DNA of 64,000 bases from positions 328,210 to 392,209 of the forward strand of contig NZ_JBLGTV010000002.1 in the NCBI RefSeq assembly GCF_047468865.1. Reading direction: 5' to 3'. The stretch comes from Castellaniella hirudinis_A. Lineage in GTDB: Bacteria > Pseudomonadota > Gammaproteobacteria > Burkholderiales > Burkholderiaceae_B. The translations under genes and the position numbers were made by a program. Under the pieces are notes generated by a model. It did no database searches and was not told the DNA's origin. It saw nothing but the letters and a program-made list of their open reading frames with translations. Shown piece by piece: positions 36,186-43,387 of this stretch; position 1 is the first letter of the stretch, and each line of letters starts with the position of its first letter.

Positions 36186-36550
36186 GACGCACCCCCGTTC
36201 GGCAGGGATGCCAGCAGGCGGGGGAGGTGGTCGTCGCGGAGCATTTCGCGCTCACAATCGGTGAAGTTTCCGATGTCATCCGCGATGTACGAGATGATCT
36301 CCAGGAGATCACTAACGGCGACGGTTTTGTCATCGACGTGTTTTTGCTTGGCAATCGATGCCAAGGTTGATATCCAGCTGAAAGCATCGACGGCCGTCTG
36401 CATGGGTTCGACCGCATGATCCAGGATCTTGGTGTCGAGCGTTTTGGCGAACGCGGCGACAGAGAAGGTATTCCCTGATTGTGTTGCTTCTGCTATGATC
36501 TGAGGCGTAGAAATCCCCTCACCCCGTGTAGGGGCGATCTTCTTGGACAT
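36182..36550 (-). CDS. hypothetical phage protein, first gene of leftward operon
   Basis: A 122-residue acidic helical protein (ISTLASIAKQKHVDDKTVAV; LLEIISYIADDIGN). The first gene after the PL-like promoter, and so likely the most abundant early product. In lambda this position is held by N; no arginine-rich N-like motif is visible here. GGAGATAACC precedes the ATG. Confidence 0.68.
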   Translation of the reverse strand: MSKKIAPTRGEGISTPQIIAEATQSGNTFSVAAFAKTLDTKILDHAVEPMQTAVDAFSWISTLASIAKQKHVDDKTVAVSDLLEIISYIADDIGNFTDCEREMLRDDHLPRLLASLPNGGAS

Positions 36551-36578
36551 GGTTATCTCCCAAAAGTCCGATAAAGGG

Positions 36579-36633
36579 CGGCTGCGTCAACAGCCGGTCT
36601 TGCGAGGCCCCCTTCAGCCTGTGCTGTTGGGGG
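36579..36633 (-). promoter_or_regulatory. paired hairpins in the PL leader
   Basis: The untranslated leader of the leftward transcript holds two hairpins: CCCCC-AA-CAGC/GCTG-AA-GGGGG (36608-36633) and CGGCTG/CAGCCG around a 6-base loop (36579-36596). Paired leader hairpins recall RNA antitermination (put) sites of HK022. On the plus strand the first hairpin ends in TTTTG and could instead terminate rightward transcription. Confidence 0.4.
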
Positions 36634-36675
36634 TTTTGTTCTATCCATTGTCTGGAATAGAGCATCAGTGAAAGA

Positions 36676-36705
36676 ATATTAAGCGAATGCTTTATATCAA
36701 GTCAA
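36676..36705 (-). promoter_or_regulatory. PL-like promoter with CI operator
   Basis: On the minus strand, -35 TTGACT (36700-36705), 18-base spacer, -10 TAATAT (36676-36681). The inverted repeat TTAAGCGAATGCTTTA (36679-36694) fills the spacer. The rightward promoter at 41142 has the same two hexamers, spacing and repeat, so the two are very probably the divergent early promoters under one repressor. Confidence 0.75.
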
Positions 36706-37043
36706 GCATTATGCATAATTATTTCAAGTAACCTTATGAGCATCTTATCTATGCCTTGCGCAAGGTGAGCGACTGAAAGTGCCCTAAAAGGGCACTGATA
36801 GAATTTCTAGGGTAAACCCCTAGAACCAGAATTTAGCAAGCTAAAGCCTGTCGTCCGGGTGGCTGGTGGGGGGGTGGCGTTAGCGAGTCGGTGCGGCGAA
36901 GAAATGAGAAAAGTTAGGCGAAGATAATTTTACTTCTCTGCGTAGATAAACTTCGTTTAATGAGTTTATAATCCATTGATTCACAAAGAAATTTTCTCAT
37001 TTTTTGCACTTTTACATTTACTTTTTGGTAAATAAAGGCCAAT

Positions 37044-38237
37044 ATGGCGAAATTTGTCCATCATGAGCTCCGGCTCCTAAATCCATCATTTGACTCACCT
37101 TTAGTGGACACCTTGGAGGAGTTGAGCTACCTACGGCGCCACCGTGTGGGCGGGTCTACGCCAGCCCCGATCTTCTTCCAGTTGAAGGATATTTTTCACA
37201 TTCTGGAAAGCCTGGGGTCAGCGCGAATTGAGGGCAACCACACTACATTGGCTGATTACGTTGATCACAAGCTTAGCCCGGAGAAAAGAGGAGGCATAGA
37301 CCATTTAAAAGAGATAGAAAACATCGAAAGCGCCATGGACTTTATCGAGGACACGATAGGGCCGAGAGAGCAAGTTACAGAGCACTTTGTGCGTGAGCTA
37401 CATTCACTTACGGTTGGCGGCCTCCCCGTTCACCAAGAAGGGGATCGCACACCTGGCGCGTATCGAAAGGGCGCTGTGTCGATTGCGCAGTCCAAGCACC
37501 TTCCTCCGGAGTCTGTGCTGGTTCCATCCTACATGGGAGAGCTCATTTCTTTCATCAACAAGGACGATCCTCAAAAGTATGACTTAATGAAGGTCGCCTT
37601 GGCGCACCATCGGTTTGGATGGATTCACCCTTTTTCAAACGGCAACGGGAGGGTGGTGCGCCTCCTGACGTATGCTCTTATGATGAAGTATGGGTTCAAT
37701 GTCAAAGCTGGCGGCCGACTGTTGAATCCAACGGCGGTGTTTTGTAACGATCGTGATAAATATTACGAGATGCTAGGCGTGGCAGATCAAGGAACTGATG
37801 AAAGTCTTGAGCAGTGGTGTACTTACGTGCTCGCAGGTGTTTTGACGGAGCTGCAAAAAGTTGACAGGCTCACCAACTACACTTACCTGATCGACAGCAT
37901 TTTCAAGCCAGCAATCCGGTATGCCTTAGACAGGGAGCACATCACAACGGAAGAAGCAAGGATTCTGGCTGTTGTCTTAACCTCAGAAACAGGCCAAGTG
38001 AAATCGGGAGACCTGGCCGAGGCCCTCCCTGACCTCACAGCACCACAACGAACCCGCCGAATTGCCAAGCTTGTGGAGAGCCGAATGTTGGTGCCGATCA
38101 CAGAGAGATCACGGATCTATCACGCTGGACTATCTAGTAGCTACCTCATACGCGGGATCATTCATTCTTTAGCGGATGAGGGGTTTATATCCGCTCGGCT
38201 TGCCGGGGGGGCAGTAAAGCGTCCAGAGAGGGTGTGA
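37044..38237 (+). CDS. class II Fic-domain AMP-transferase-like protein
   Basis: A 397-residue Fic protein that would transfer AMP (or another nucleotide moiety) to target proteins. The catalytic motif HPFSNGNGR is at 195-203, complete and preceded by HHRFGWI. The inhibitory motif (S/T)xxxE(G/N) is S59-ARI-E63-G64 at the N-terminal side, so regulation is intramolecular (class II), with no separate antitoxin. A C-terminal winged-helix-like domain (about 290-385) may bind DNA or targets. It is alone on the plus strand between PL and the deaminase module, AT-richer than its neighbours, and looks like cargo. Confidence 0.92.
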   Translation: MAKFVHHELRLLNPSFDSPLVDTLEELSYLRRHRVGGSTPAPIFFQLKDIFHILESLGSARIEGNHTTLADYVDHKLSPEKRGGIDHLKEIENIESAMDFIEDTIGPREQVTEHFVRELHSLTVGGLPVHQEGDRTPGAYRKGAVSIAQSKHLPPESVLVPSYMGELISFINKDDPQKYDLMKVALAHHRFGWIHPFSNGNGRVVRLLTYALMMKYGFNVKAGGRLLNPTAVFCNDRDKYYEMLGVADQGTDESLEQWCTYVLAGVLTELQKVDRLTNYTYLIDSIFKPAIRYALDREHITTEEARILAVVLTSETGQVKSGDLAEALPDLTAPQRTRRIAKLVESRMLVPITERSRIYHAGLSSSYLIRGIIHSLADEGFISARLAGGAVKRPERV

Positions 38238-38273
38238 CAAAACCCGCTTTGCCATGGAGGGTTCGCTGGGCAT

Positions 38274-38296
38274 GAAAAAGCCCTCCGGAGAGGGCT
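38274..38296 (-). terminator. intrinsic terminator of the deaminase operon
   Basis: On the minus strand AGCCCTC and GAGGGCT form a 7-bp stem around a 4-base loop, followed by TTTTC. It ends the 38314-40292 transcript. Confidence 0.9.
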
Positions 38297-38313
38297 ATGT
38301 GCCAGCATAGTTC

Positions 38314-38532
38314 TCAGGCTTGAAGATGTGCCACCCGTGCGCGGATCATTTCCATCAACATGCGCTCGTCTTCGATCTGTTTGGCACGTTCACGCTGGTC
38401 CCGCACGTTTCTTAGCTGGACAACATTGCCGGAGGATGCGCCTTTTCTGACCACGGGCCGTTCTTCGTTGTGTTGGGCCCGTGTCTGAACGGGCTCGAAA
38501 TTTAGCTTCAACTGGGTGTATGAGTCATTCAT
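38314..38532 (-). CDS. small charged protein coupled to the deaminase gene
   Basis: A 72-residue highly charged helical protein (RNVRDQRERAKQIEDERMLM) likely to form a coiled coil. Its start lies eight bases inside the deaminase gene, so translation is coupled, and a terminator follows it. It has no homology that I recognise. The strict coupling suggests a partner or modulator of the deaminase. Confidence 0.7.
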   Translation of the reverse strand: MNDSYTQLKLNFEPVQTRAQHNEERPVVRKGASSGNVVQLRNVRDQRERAKQIEDERMLMEMIRARVAHLQA

Positions 38533-40066
38533 GGATGCCTCCTGGGGCGACGAGTGCTTCTATGTCGGAGGAGCCTGCGATTAAAGCCTCCAACGCATCA
38601 AGAGCTTCCATGCTCTTTTGCGTACGTGGCCGCACTCTGGCCTTGTCTACCACAACCATCCGCCCGTTGGCTTTCCTAGAGTCCTGCGGGACTCGAAAGA
38701 GCGATAGAAAGCGTACTGGAGCGACGCCATCATACGCCAAAATCCGAACTTTTTCTGTATCATTTTCGTCTTCTGTGATGGCATCACTATGTAGTTTTAG
38801 TGCCAGGCTCTTGCGATAGGGTTCAATGAAATACACCTCCGAGATCCCTGCTGCGATGATGTGCCGAGCGCAGGAGTGACAAGGATATGTGGTGACAAAA
38901 AGCTTGCCTCCCTTAAGCCGGCTGCCTGCCGCTTGACCTGCATTGATGATGGCATGCATCTCCGCATGGATCGCTCGGGAGAACTCGATTAAACTTCCCA
39001 GGCGTGTAGAACTGATGATGGCTTTCCGTGCGGCTTCCTCTTGCCCAACCGCTATCACCTTGCCTAGGGCTTTGAGAATTTCGCCAGCCAAGGTGTCTTT
39101 TTCTCGATCGTTCGCACAGAACCCTCCATGGTTCCAGCAGCGATAGTCATTATCTGGCGGCACATCTCCATATAGCCCTCCGTGCGGTGATGGAACGTCG
39201 TTCCAGCCTACGCTGAGGACATTACCTTCAGAGTCTGTTATGCAAGCGCCTACTTGCCGTGATAGACACGCTGAGTTGGCCGAAGCCATGGCTGCGGCAT
39301 ACATGGCGGATTCATTTCTGGTAGGGGTTACGACTTTGACGCCCAACATCAGATTGATAAACCTCGCTACGCGCTCTTCCAGATGTGAGTCAGTGCGTTT
39401 CTCAATCCGTAAGAACATGTCGCAATGGGGGAACGTCTTCCGTACTGTTTGCCCTTCATCGCTTCCGACGCCGGAGTCTTCTTCTACTAGATTGAAAATC
39501 TCGTTGCGGCGCAGCCCGCGAGCCGCAAGTGTCTGTTCGCGAAGTTCCATGGGCGAGAAAACGCCAATGGCAAATAACATTTCGCCATATACCGTCCGCA
39601 AAAGATCTAATTCATCCTGATTCTTTATTGAATCAATAATATGGCAGACGCGGCGCGTTGGGTAGGAATGTGTATCTGGGTTCAGTTCCCTTTTGTGCTT
39701 CTCTCGTCCTATGCGAATCTTATGTATAGCTAGCTGTGCTAGCACGCTGTGGCCGTATTTTTTTCTTAGTGCGTCGCCCGCAGCGATGAGAGACCTTATT
39801 CTAAGATGCTCTGATGTGGTGTCGATTGAAGAATCAGCCTTTGAGGCATGTTCTTCGATGTATTTGCTTAATCGGATGCGTGTGCATGTATAGTTAAAGT
39901 TTGCTAATTGCGACACTAATGTATCTGCTACATCGTGCATGGGTGATCCAATTGGACCACAAAGTGCTATCACGAGTTCAGGGGTGTAGGTTCCTTTAAC
40001 GTTGTCAGTACCACTCTTTTTGGTTGTGGGTTGAGTGCCTTCTTTTTTCTGGGGTATTGCGGCCAT
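38525..40066 (-). CDS. AvcD-like P-loop/cytidine deaminase (anti-phage dCTP deaminase type)
   Basis: A 513-residue two-domain protein. The N-terminal domain (about 30-240) has a P-loop-like LCGPIGSPMHD where the usual Lys-Ser/Thr is absent (S41-P42-M43), as in AvcD-type proteins. The C-terminal domain (about 250-455) is a zinc deoxycytidylate deaminase: H367-A-E369 and P395-C396-H-S-C399. Further Cys/His residues (C310, H313, C317) may bind a second zinc. Proteins of this architecture destroy dC nucleotides on phage infection and in Vibrio are held inactive by an RNA. GGGAAG precedes the ATG. Co-directional with the YHYH gene upstream and the 72-residue ORF downstream. Confidence 0.85.
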   Translation of the reverse strand: MAAIPQKKEGTQPTTKKSGTDNVKGTYTPELVIALCGPIGSPMHDVADTLVSQLANFNYTCTRIRLSKYIEEHASKADSSIDTTSEHLRIRSLIAAGDALRKKYGHSVLAQLAIHKIRIGREKHKRELNPDTHSYPTRRVCHIIDSIKNQDELDLLRTVYGEMLFAIGVFSPMELREQTLAARGLRRNEIFNLVEEDSGVGSDEGQTVRKTFPHCDMFLRIEKRTDSHLEERVARFINLMLGVKVVTPTRNESAMYAAAMASANSACLSRQVGACITDSEGNVLSVGWNDVPSPHGGLYGDVPPDNDYRCWNHGGFCANDREKDTLAGEILKALGKVIAVGQEEAARKAIISSTRLGSLIEFSRAIHAEMHAIINAGQAAGSRLKGGKLFVTTYPCHSCARHIIAAGISEVYFIEPYRKSLALKLHSDAITEDENDTEKVRILAYDGVAPVRFLSLFRVPQDSRKANGRMVVVDKARVRPRTQKSMEALDALEALIAGSSDIEALVAPGGIHE

Positions 40067-40154
40067 GATTTTCTTCCCTCAATTTTTCTTGCTTCCTTAC
40101 GTTATATGGCGAGTTATTGGCAAGGTGTGAATGCGTGCGTTTTCTTTAGTATTA

Positions 40155-40292
40155 TCAGTGGCAATGCCTCGTCCCCGCCTTCCGGTCCATGTGGCATCCG
40201 TTCTTGTCGGTACGCCCGCCATGTGCCCAGGCCGGCGCTACAGCGGTGATGCCGAAGATGGTCAGCGCGACGGCTGCGATGATCTTTTTCAT
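40155..40292 (-). CDS. small secreted YHYH-type protein
   Basis: A 45-residue protein: signal peptide MKKIIAAVALTIFGITAV ending in APAWA, then AHGGRTDKNGCHMDRKAGTR and HCH. The HGGxTDxxGCHxDRKxGxxHCH pattern is that of YHYH-domain small periplasmic proteins, with possible metal-binding His and Cys. GAGGAGAACC precedes the ATG, and a promoter is directly upstream. It shares the strand with the deaminase gene 88 bases downstream. Function unknown. Confidence 0.75.
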   Translation of the reverse strand: MKKIIAAVALTIFGITAVAPAWAHGGRTDKNGCHMDRKAGTRHCH

Positions 40293-40313
40293 GGTTCTCC
40301 TCACATATCCACA

Positions 40314-40342
40314 TTAATAATAAGGTTTTGTTACTTAGTAAA
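40314..40342 (-). promoter_or_regulatory. promoter of the YHYH-deaminase transcript
   Basis: Minus strand: -35 TTTACT (40337-40342), 17-base spacer, -10 TATTAA (40314-40319). It lies in a short AT-rich patch after the end of cI. Transcription would start near 40307, 15 bases before the YHYH ATG. Confidence 0.5.
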
Positions 40343-40371
40343 TAAAACTGCCCGCGCTTGTGCCGGCGGAC

Positions 40372-41079
40372 TCAAAACTCCTGACTGCGCCACACCTTCA
40401 GCACGCGCCCGATCACATGGAAGTCCATCTTTTCGGTGATATCGAATGGCCCATAGGCATCCTTGTTCTCAGAGATTGCCCGGATCACCAGACCATCTTC
40501 GGTGGGGATGCGCTGCAGGCGCTTGACGTACCCCAGGTTGTCCACGCGAAAAAAGTACACCGCATCGAATTCCACGGATGTGACGCCTAGATCCACCAGC
40601 AGCGGGTCGCCTGGGTTGAACATGGGCTGCATGGAGTCCCCGAACCCGGTTACCACGCACAGGTTCTTCGCCGCGCTGTAGGCCCTGATGTTCTTTGACA
40701 GCCATTCTTTGTTGACACGTAGGTTCTGGATCACCCCCGGCTGGTCAGGTAGATCCAGGCCGTGCCCCATTGAGCCAGCGGCATCATATTGGTGGATGGT
40801 GATGTCGGTAGTGGGCGGCTGGGACGATGCGCTGCGATGACTCTCATCATGTGGAGTGTCCATCCAGCCTTTTGGCTTGCCGGTCCCCGATTCGAGGGCG
40901 CGTGCCATCTTTTCGCCAATGTTGCGTGGGTTGCCGGTCTTCGCGTCGGCAGTTCGGCGCCTAACTTGGCTTAGATAGATGTGCGACAAGCCGCACATCT
41001 GCGCAAGGGCTGTGGCTGTTCCGGCTTCTTGGATGAGAGCCTCAAGATTATCCAGACGGATTTCGGCGGTCGTTTTCAT
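40372..41079 (-). CDS. CI-type phage repressor with S24 peptidase domain
   Basis: A 235-residue repressor that should maintain lysogeny and self-cleave after DNA damage. The N-terminal helix-turn-helix is ATALAQMCGLSHIYLSQVRR. The C-terminal LexA-type domain has catalytic S149 (GDSMQP) and K186 (YVKRLQR), with a likely cleavage site A101-G102. ATG 41079 has no Shine-Dalgarno site and sits about seven bases after a -10, so the message is probably leaderless like lambda cI from PRM. Confidence 0.92.
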   Translation of the reverse strand: MKTTAEIRLDNLEALIQEAGTATALAQMCGLSHIYLSQVRRRTADAKTGNPRNIGEKMARALESGTGKPKGWMDTPHDESHRSASSQPPTTDITIHQYDAAGSMGHGLDLPDQPGVIQNLRVNKEWLSKNIRAYSAAKNLCVVTGFGDSMQPMFNPGDPLLVDLGVTSVEFDAVYFFRVDNLGYVKRLQRIPTEDGLVIRAISENKDAYGPFDITEKMDFHVIGRVLKVWRSQEF

Positions 41080-41085
41080 GTCTAG

Positions 41086-41171
41086 ATAATACAGCGTATT
41101 GCTTAAAAATATCAATATTAAGCACAACATAAAGCAAATGCTTGACTGATATTAAGAGATATGCTTAATAT
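41086..41171. promoter_or_regulatory. PRM/PR promoters and three CI/Cro operators
   Basis: PRM on the minus strand: TTGATA (41110-41115), 18-base spacer, TATTAT (41086-41091). PR on the plus strand: TTGACT (41142-41147), 18 bases, TAATAT (41166-41171). Operators: GCTTAA/TTAAGC everted repeat (41101-41123), TAAAGCAAATGCTTGA (41130-41145) and TTAAG-N7-CTTAA (41152-41168), spaced by about two helical turns like lambda OR1-3. Confidence 0.75.
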
Positions 41172-41177
41172 TCGGTT

Positions 41178-41429
41178 ATGCAACTAATCAAATACACCAA
41201 CATAAAGCATGGAGAGCAGACCCGGCTGGCTAAGGCCATAGGCGTCGATCCTCAGCTTATTCATCAGTGGGCACATCACATACGCCCGGTGCCGATAGGG
41301 CGGTGCATCCCCATTGAACGCGCAACAAACGGCGCGGTAAGCCGTCGCGACCTCAGGCCTGACGACTGGCATGAAATTTGGCCGGAGTATGCGGCGGGCG
41401 TCGAACAGGAAGGATCAGTCCATGCCTAA
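41178..41429 (+). CDS. YdaS/Cro-like regulator
   Basis: An 83-residue protein whose first 60 residues are a YdaS/Cro-type helix-turn-helix (GEQTRLAKAIGVDPQLIHQW) followed by the IPIERATNGAVSRRDLRPDDWHEIWP tail typical of the family (motif split by reading only). It is divergent from cI and would act as the lytic switch. No Shine-Dalgarno site is seen; the PR start point falls on its ATG, suggesting a leaderless message. Confidence 0.85.
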   Translation: MQLIKYTNIKHGEQTRLAKAIGVDPQLIHQWAHHIRPVPIGRCIPIERATNGAVSRRDLRPDDWHEIWPEYAAGVEQEGSVHA

Positions 41430-41652
41430 CCCCACACCCCTCGATAACCTCCTGCGGCCCACATACAAAGTGCGCCTGCCTTCTGGCGAAATCGTCCATA
41501 AGCAGCCCTGCCAGATGACAGATGCGGAACTCGACGCGGCCATTGCTGGGGAGCGGGCCATTGCAGCAGCGCTGCAGCGTCAGGCCGATGCGCTGCAGGT
41601 GTACGCGGAAGGCAGGCCCAGCAAGGTCCAGATCGGCCCGGAGGACTGCTGA
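41422..41652 (+). CDS. hypothetical small phage protein
   Basis: A 76-residue protein with a helical, alanine-rich second half (MTDAELDAAIAGERAIAAAL). It overlaps the Cro-like gene by eight bases. No family recognised. Confidence 0.65.
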   Translation: MPNPTPLDNLLRPTYKVRLPSGEIVHKQPCQMTDAELDAAIAGERAIAAALQRQADALQVYAEGRPSKVQIGPEDC

Positions 41653-41653
41653 T

Positions 41654-41896
41654 ATGAGCGGTATCAACTTGGTGACCTTCATCACCGTCTGCATCCTGTT
41701 TGTCCTTGTCTTCGTGCTTATTTCCCGTGCGGAGGCAGCACTGCGAGTGGCCGAGAGTGAACTGAACTACTCGAAAGGTCTTCGAGAGGGCCGCGCCCTG
41801 CATATCAAAACAGGTGGCCACCTGGGCGATAGCAAATCCCCCGAAACCCGCGCCAATGCAGGCGGTGATGGTGGCCTGCCAAAGGGTGACGCATGA
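41654..41896 (+). CDS. small membrane protein
   Basis: An 80-residue protein with one N-terminal membrane helix (LVTFITVCILFVLVFVLIS) and a polar tail. It overlaps the next gene by four bases. Position and shape resemble phage Rz-like or accessory membrane proteins, but no specific assignment is justified. Confidence 0.65.
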   Translation: MSGINLVTFITVCILFVLVFVLISRAEAALRVAESELNYSKGLREGRALHIKTGGHLGDSKSPETRANAGGDGGLPKGDA

Positions 41897-42246
41897 CCAC
41901 CACCACCTTTTTCCTTGCCTTCGCCGCCACCATGATGGCCATCCCTACAGCCTTCATCGTTGCAGTGCTCCTGGCTCTGCTGGCGGGCTGGCTGCTGGTG
42001 TCCTTTCAGCAGTGGCGCGGTCGTAAGCGGTGGCGGGGAAGGGTGCAGGCCAAGCAGAAACGCCCCGGTGACGGCTGGGCGCAAGAGAGCATCAAGAAGA
42101 ACCTCAACAGCGCAGAGACGACGTACTTCACTGAGGCCGTGGTGACATATGCCGGCCCTGCTGAGGGCCTGCCTGATGATCCAAAGGAGCGCCACCGGCT
42201 GCTGAACGACTCCGCCTTTGTCGTCAAGCTCGAAGGGGAGTTCTGA
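41893..42246 (+). CDS. hypothetical membrane protein
   Basis: A 117-residue protein with one long N-terminal hydrophobic region (AATMMAIPTAFIVAVLLALL) and a basic then acidic cytoplasmic tail. Coupled by overlaps to both neighbours. No family recognised. Confidence 0.65.
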   Translation: MTTTTFFLAFAATMMAIPTAFIVAVLLALLAGWLLVSFQQWRGRKRWRGRVQAKQKRPGDGWAQESIKKNLNSAETTYFTEAVVTYAGPAEGLPDDPKERHRLLNDSAFVVKLEGEF

Positions 42247-42575
42247 TGGCTGATGCGCGCTTGGATACCGAACAGATGATGCACGAGTTGCGCATCGTGT
42301 TCCCGACCCTCTGGATGCGTCCGTTGCGGGAATTCTCCCCGCGGTTTGAGCGCAGCGAGGGTATTTGGACAGGCAGTGATGATGGCCCTGAAATGCCGGG
42401 CGGGATGCCCATATTTGCGATGGGCTGCCCGGACCCGGACGAATACGACGGGCCGGTGCATCAAGGATTCATTGCGTGGCTGAAAGGGCGCGGTTGGTCC
42501 TGGGATCGTTGGGACGAGTCAACCTTCTTTCTGGTGCCGGATTCGTATTTTGATCTGCCGGCGGAGGCGGAATGA
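42246..42575 (+). CDS. hypothetical phage protein
   Basis: A 109-residue acidic, aromatic-rich protein (FIAWLKGRGWSWDRWDESTF). The start overlaps the stop of the gene before it (TGATG). No family recognised. Confidence 0.65.
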   Translation: MADARLDTEQMMHELRIVFPTLWMRPLREFSPRFERSEGIWTGSDDGPEMPGGMPIFAMGCPDPDEYDGPVHQGFIAWLKGRGWSWDRWDESTFFLVPDSYFDLPAEAE

Positions 42576-43387
42576 CGGCACTTATTAAGTATGAGGCTGC
42601 CCGCCACGCTCTCGCTGAAGCCAAAGCGGTCGATGAGGTCAAAGACCTTCGTGACAAGGCTGATGCTATGCGCATTTACGCGATGCAGGCCAAAAACAAA
42701 TCGCTTGAGGTCGACGCGGCGGAAATTCGCATTCGCGCAGAGCGCCGTCTTGGCGAAATGATTGCCGCGCAGAAAGAGGCAATAGGCATGAACCAAGGCA
42801 CTCGCGGCCAGCTTCAGGGGCGCTCAGAATCCGGTGAATCTCTGGCGGTCGATACCAACGACCGCCAGAAAATCCCGACATTATCGGATGCAGGGATCAG
42901 CAAGGATCTATCCAGTCGCTCCCAAAAACTGGCCGCTGTTCCTGAAGATGAGTTCGAGGCAGAAGTTGCTGATTGGCGTGAACGCGTTCAGGAGGAAGGG
43001 CGTCGCGTCACCACACGGCTGGAACAAGCGGGCGACCGCGCACAAGCGAAATTGCCCGCATCGCCATCACAAGAAAAGAGCGCAGACCAAGCCATCATTG
43101 ATGAATTGCGAGACGTCATTTCCAACCTGGAAGACGCCAACCGCGCACTGGAAGAACTGAACAAAGATATCGAAGCGGAAAACAAGGCGCTGCTGACTGC
43201 TGTAGACCCCGAGGTGCATGCCCTGGTCCAGAAGACTCAAGCCTATGCCGCCCAATTGGAACAGCGCCGTGACGACTTGATGGCCAGCGAAGCCAAGCTC
43301 ATGTCGGAGCTTAAAAAAGCCGGACGTCAGATTGATCGTCTGGAAAAGGAATTGGCAGCCCTCAAACAAGGAGGTGGCAATGCCTGA
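42572..43387 (+). CDS. coiled-coil phage protein of the replication region
   Basis: A 271-residue charged protein. The N-terminal 70 residues (YEAARHALAEAKAVDEVKDL; AEIRIRAERRLGEMIAAQKE) are a common phage replication-region segment of unknown function. After a central part (IPTLSDAGISKDLSSRSQKL) the C-terminal 110 residues form a long coiled coil (SNLEDANRALEELNKDIEAE). It overlaps the helicase gene by eight bases, so it may be a helicase partner. Confidence 0.7.
   Translation: MTALIKYEAARHALAEAKAVDEVKDLRDKADAMRIYAMQAKNKSLEVDAAEIRIRAERRLGEMIAAQKEAIGMNQGTRGQLQGRSESGESLAVDTNDRQKIPTLSDAGISKDLSSRSQKLAAVPEDEFEAEVADWRERVQEEGRRVTTRLEQAGDRAQAKLPASPSQEKSADQAIIDELRDVISNLEDANRALEELNKDIEAENKALLTAVDPEVHALVQKTQAYAAQLEQRRDDLMASEAKLMSELKKAGRQIDRLEKELAALKQGGGNA

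Larger units (their letters stand above)
36551..37043. other. AT-rich intergenic region between PL operon and fic
   Basis: 493 bases with no gene. It holds the PL leader hairpins and promoter (described separately), then a cluster of palindromes: CCTTGCGCAAGG (36754-36765), AGTGCCC/GGGCACT (36778-36796) and TTCTAGGG/CCCTAGAA (36805-36825). A TATAAT at 36967-36972 may be the fic -10, with no good -35. A candidate extended regulatory or control region. Confidence 0.6.

Noticed and set aside
40067..40154. An AvcI-like RNA gene just upstream of the deaminase
   Set aside because: The 88-base gap is short, AT-rich and shows no clear hairpins or terminator; it is kept only as something to test.
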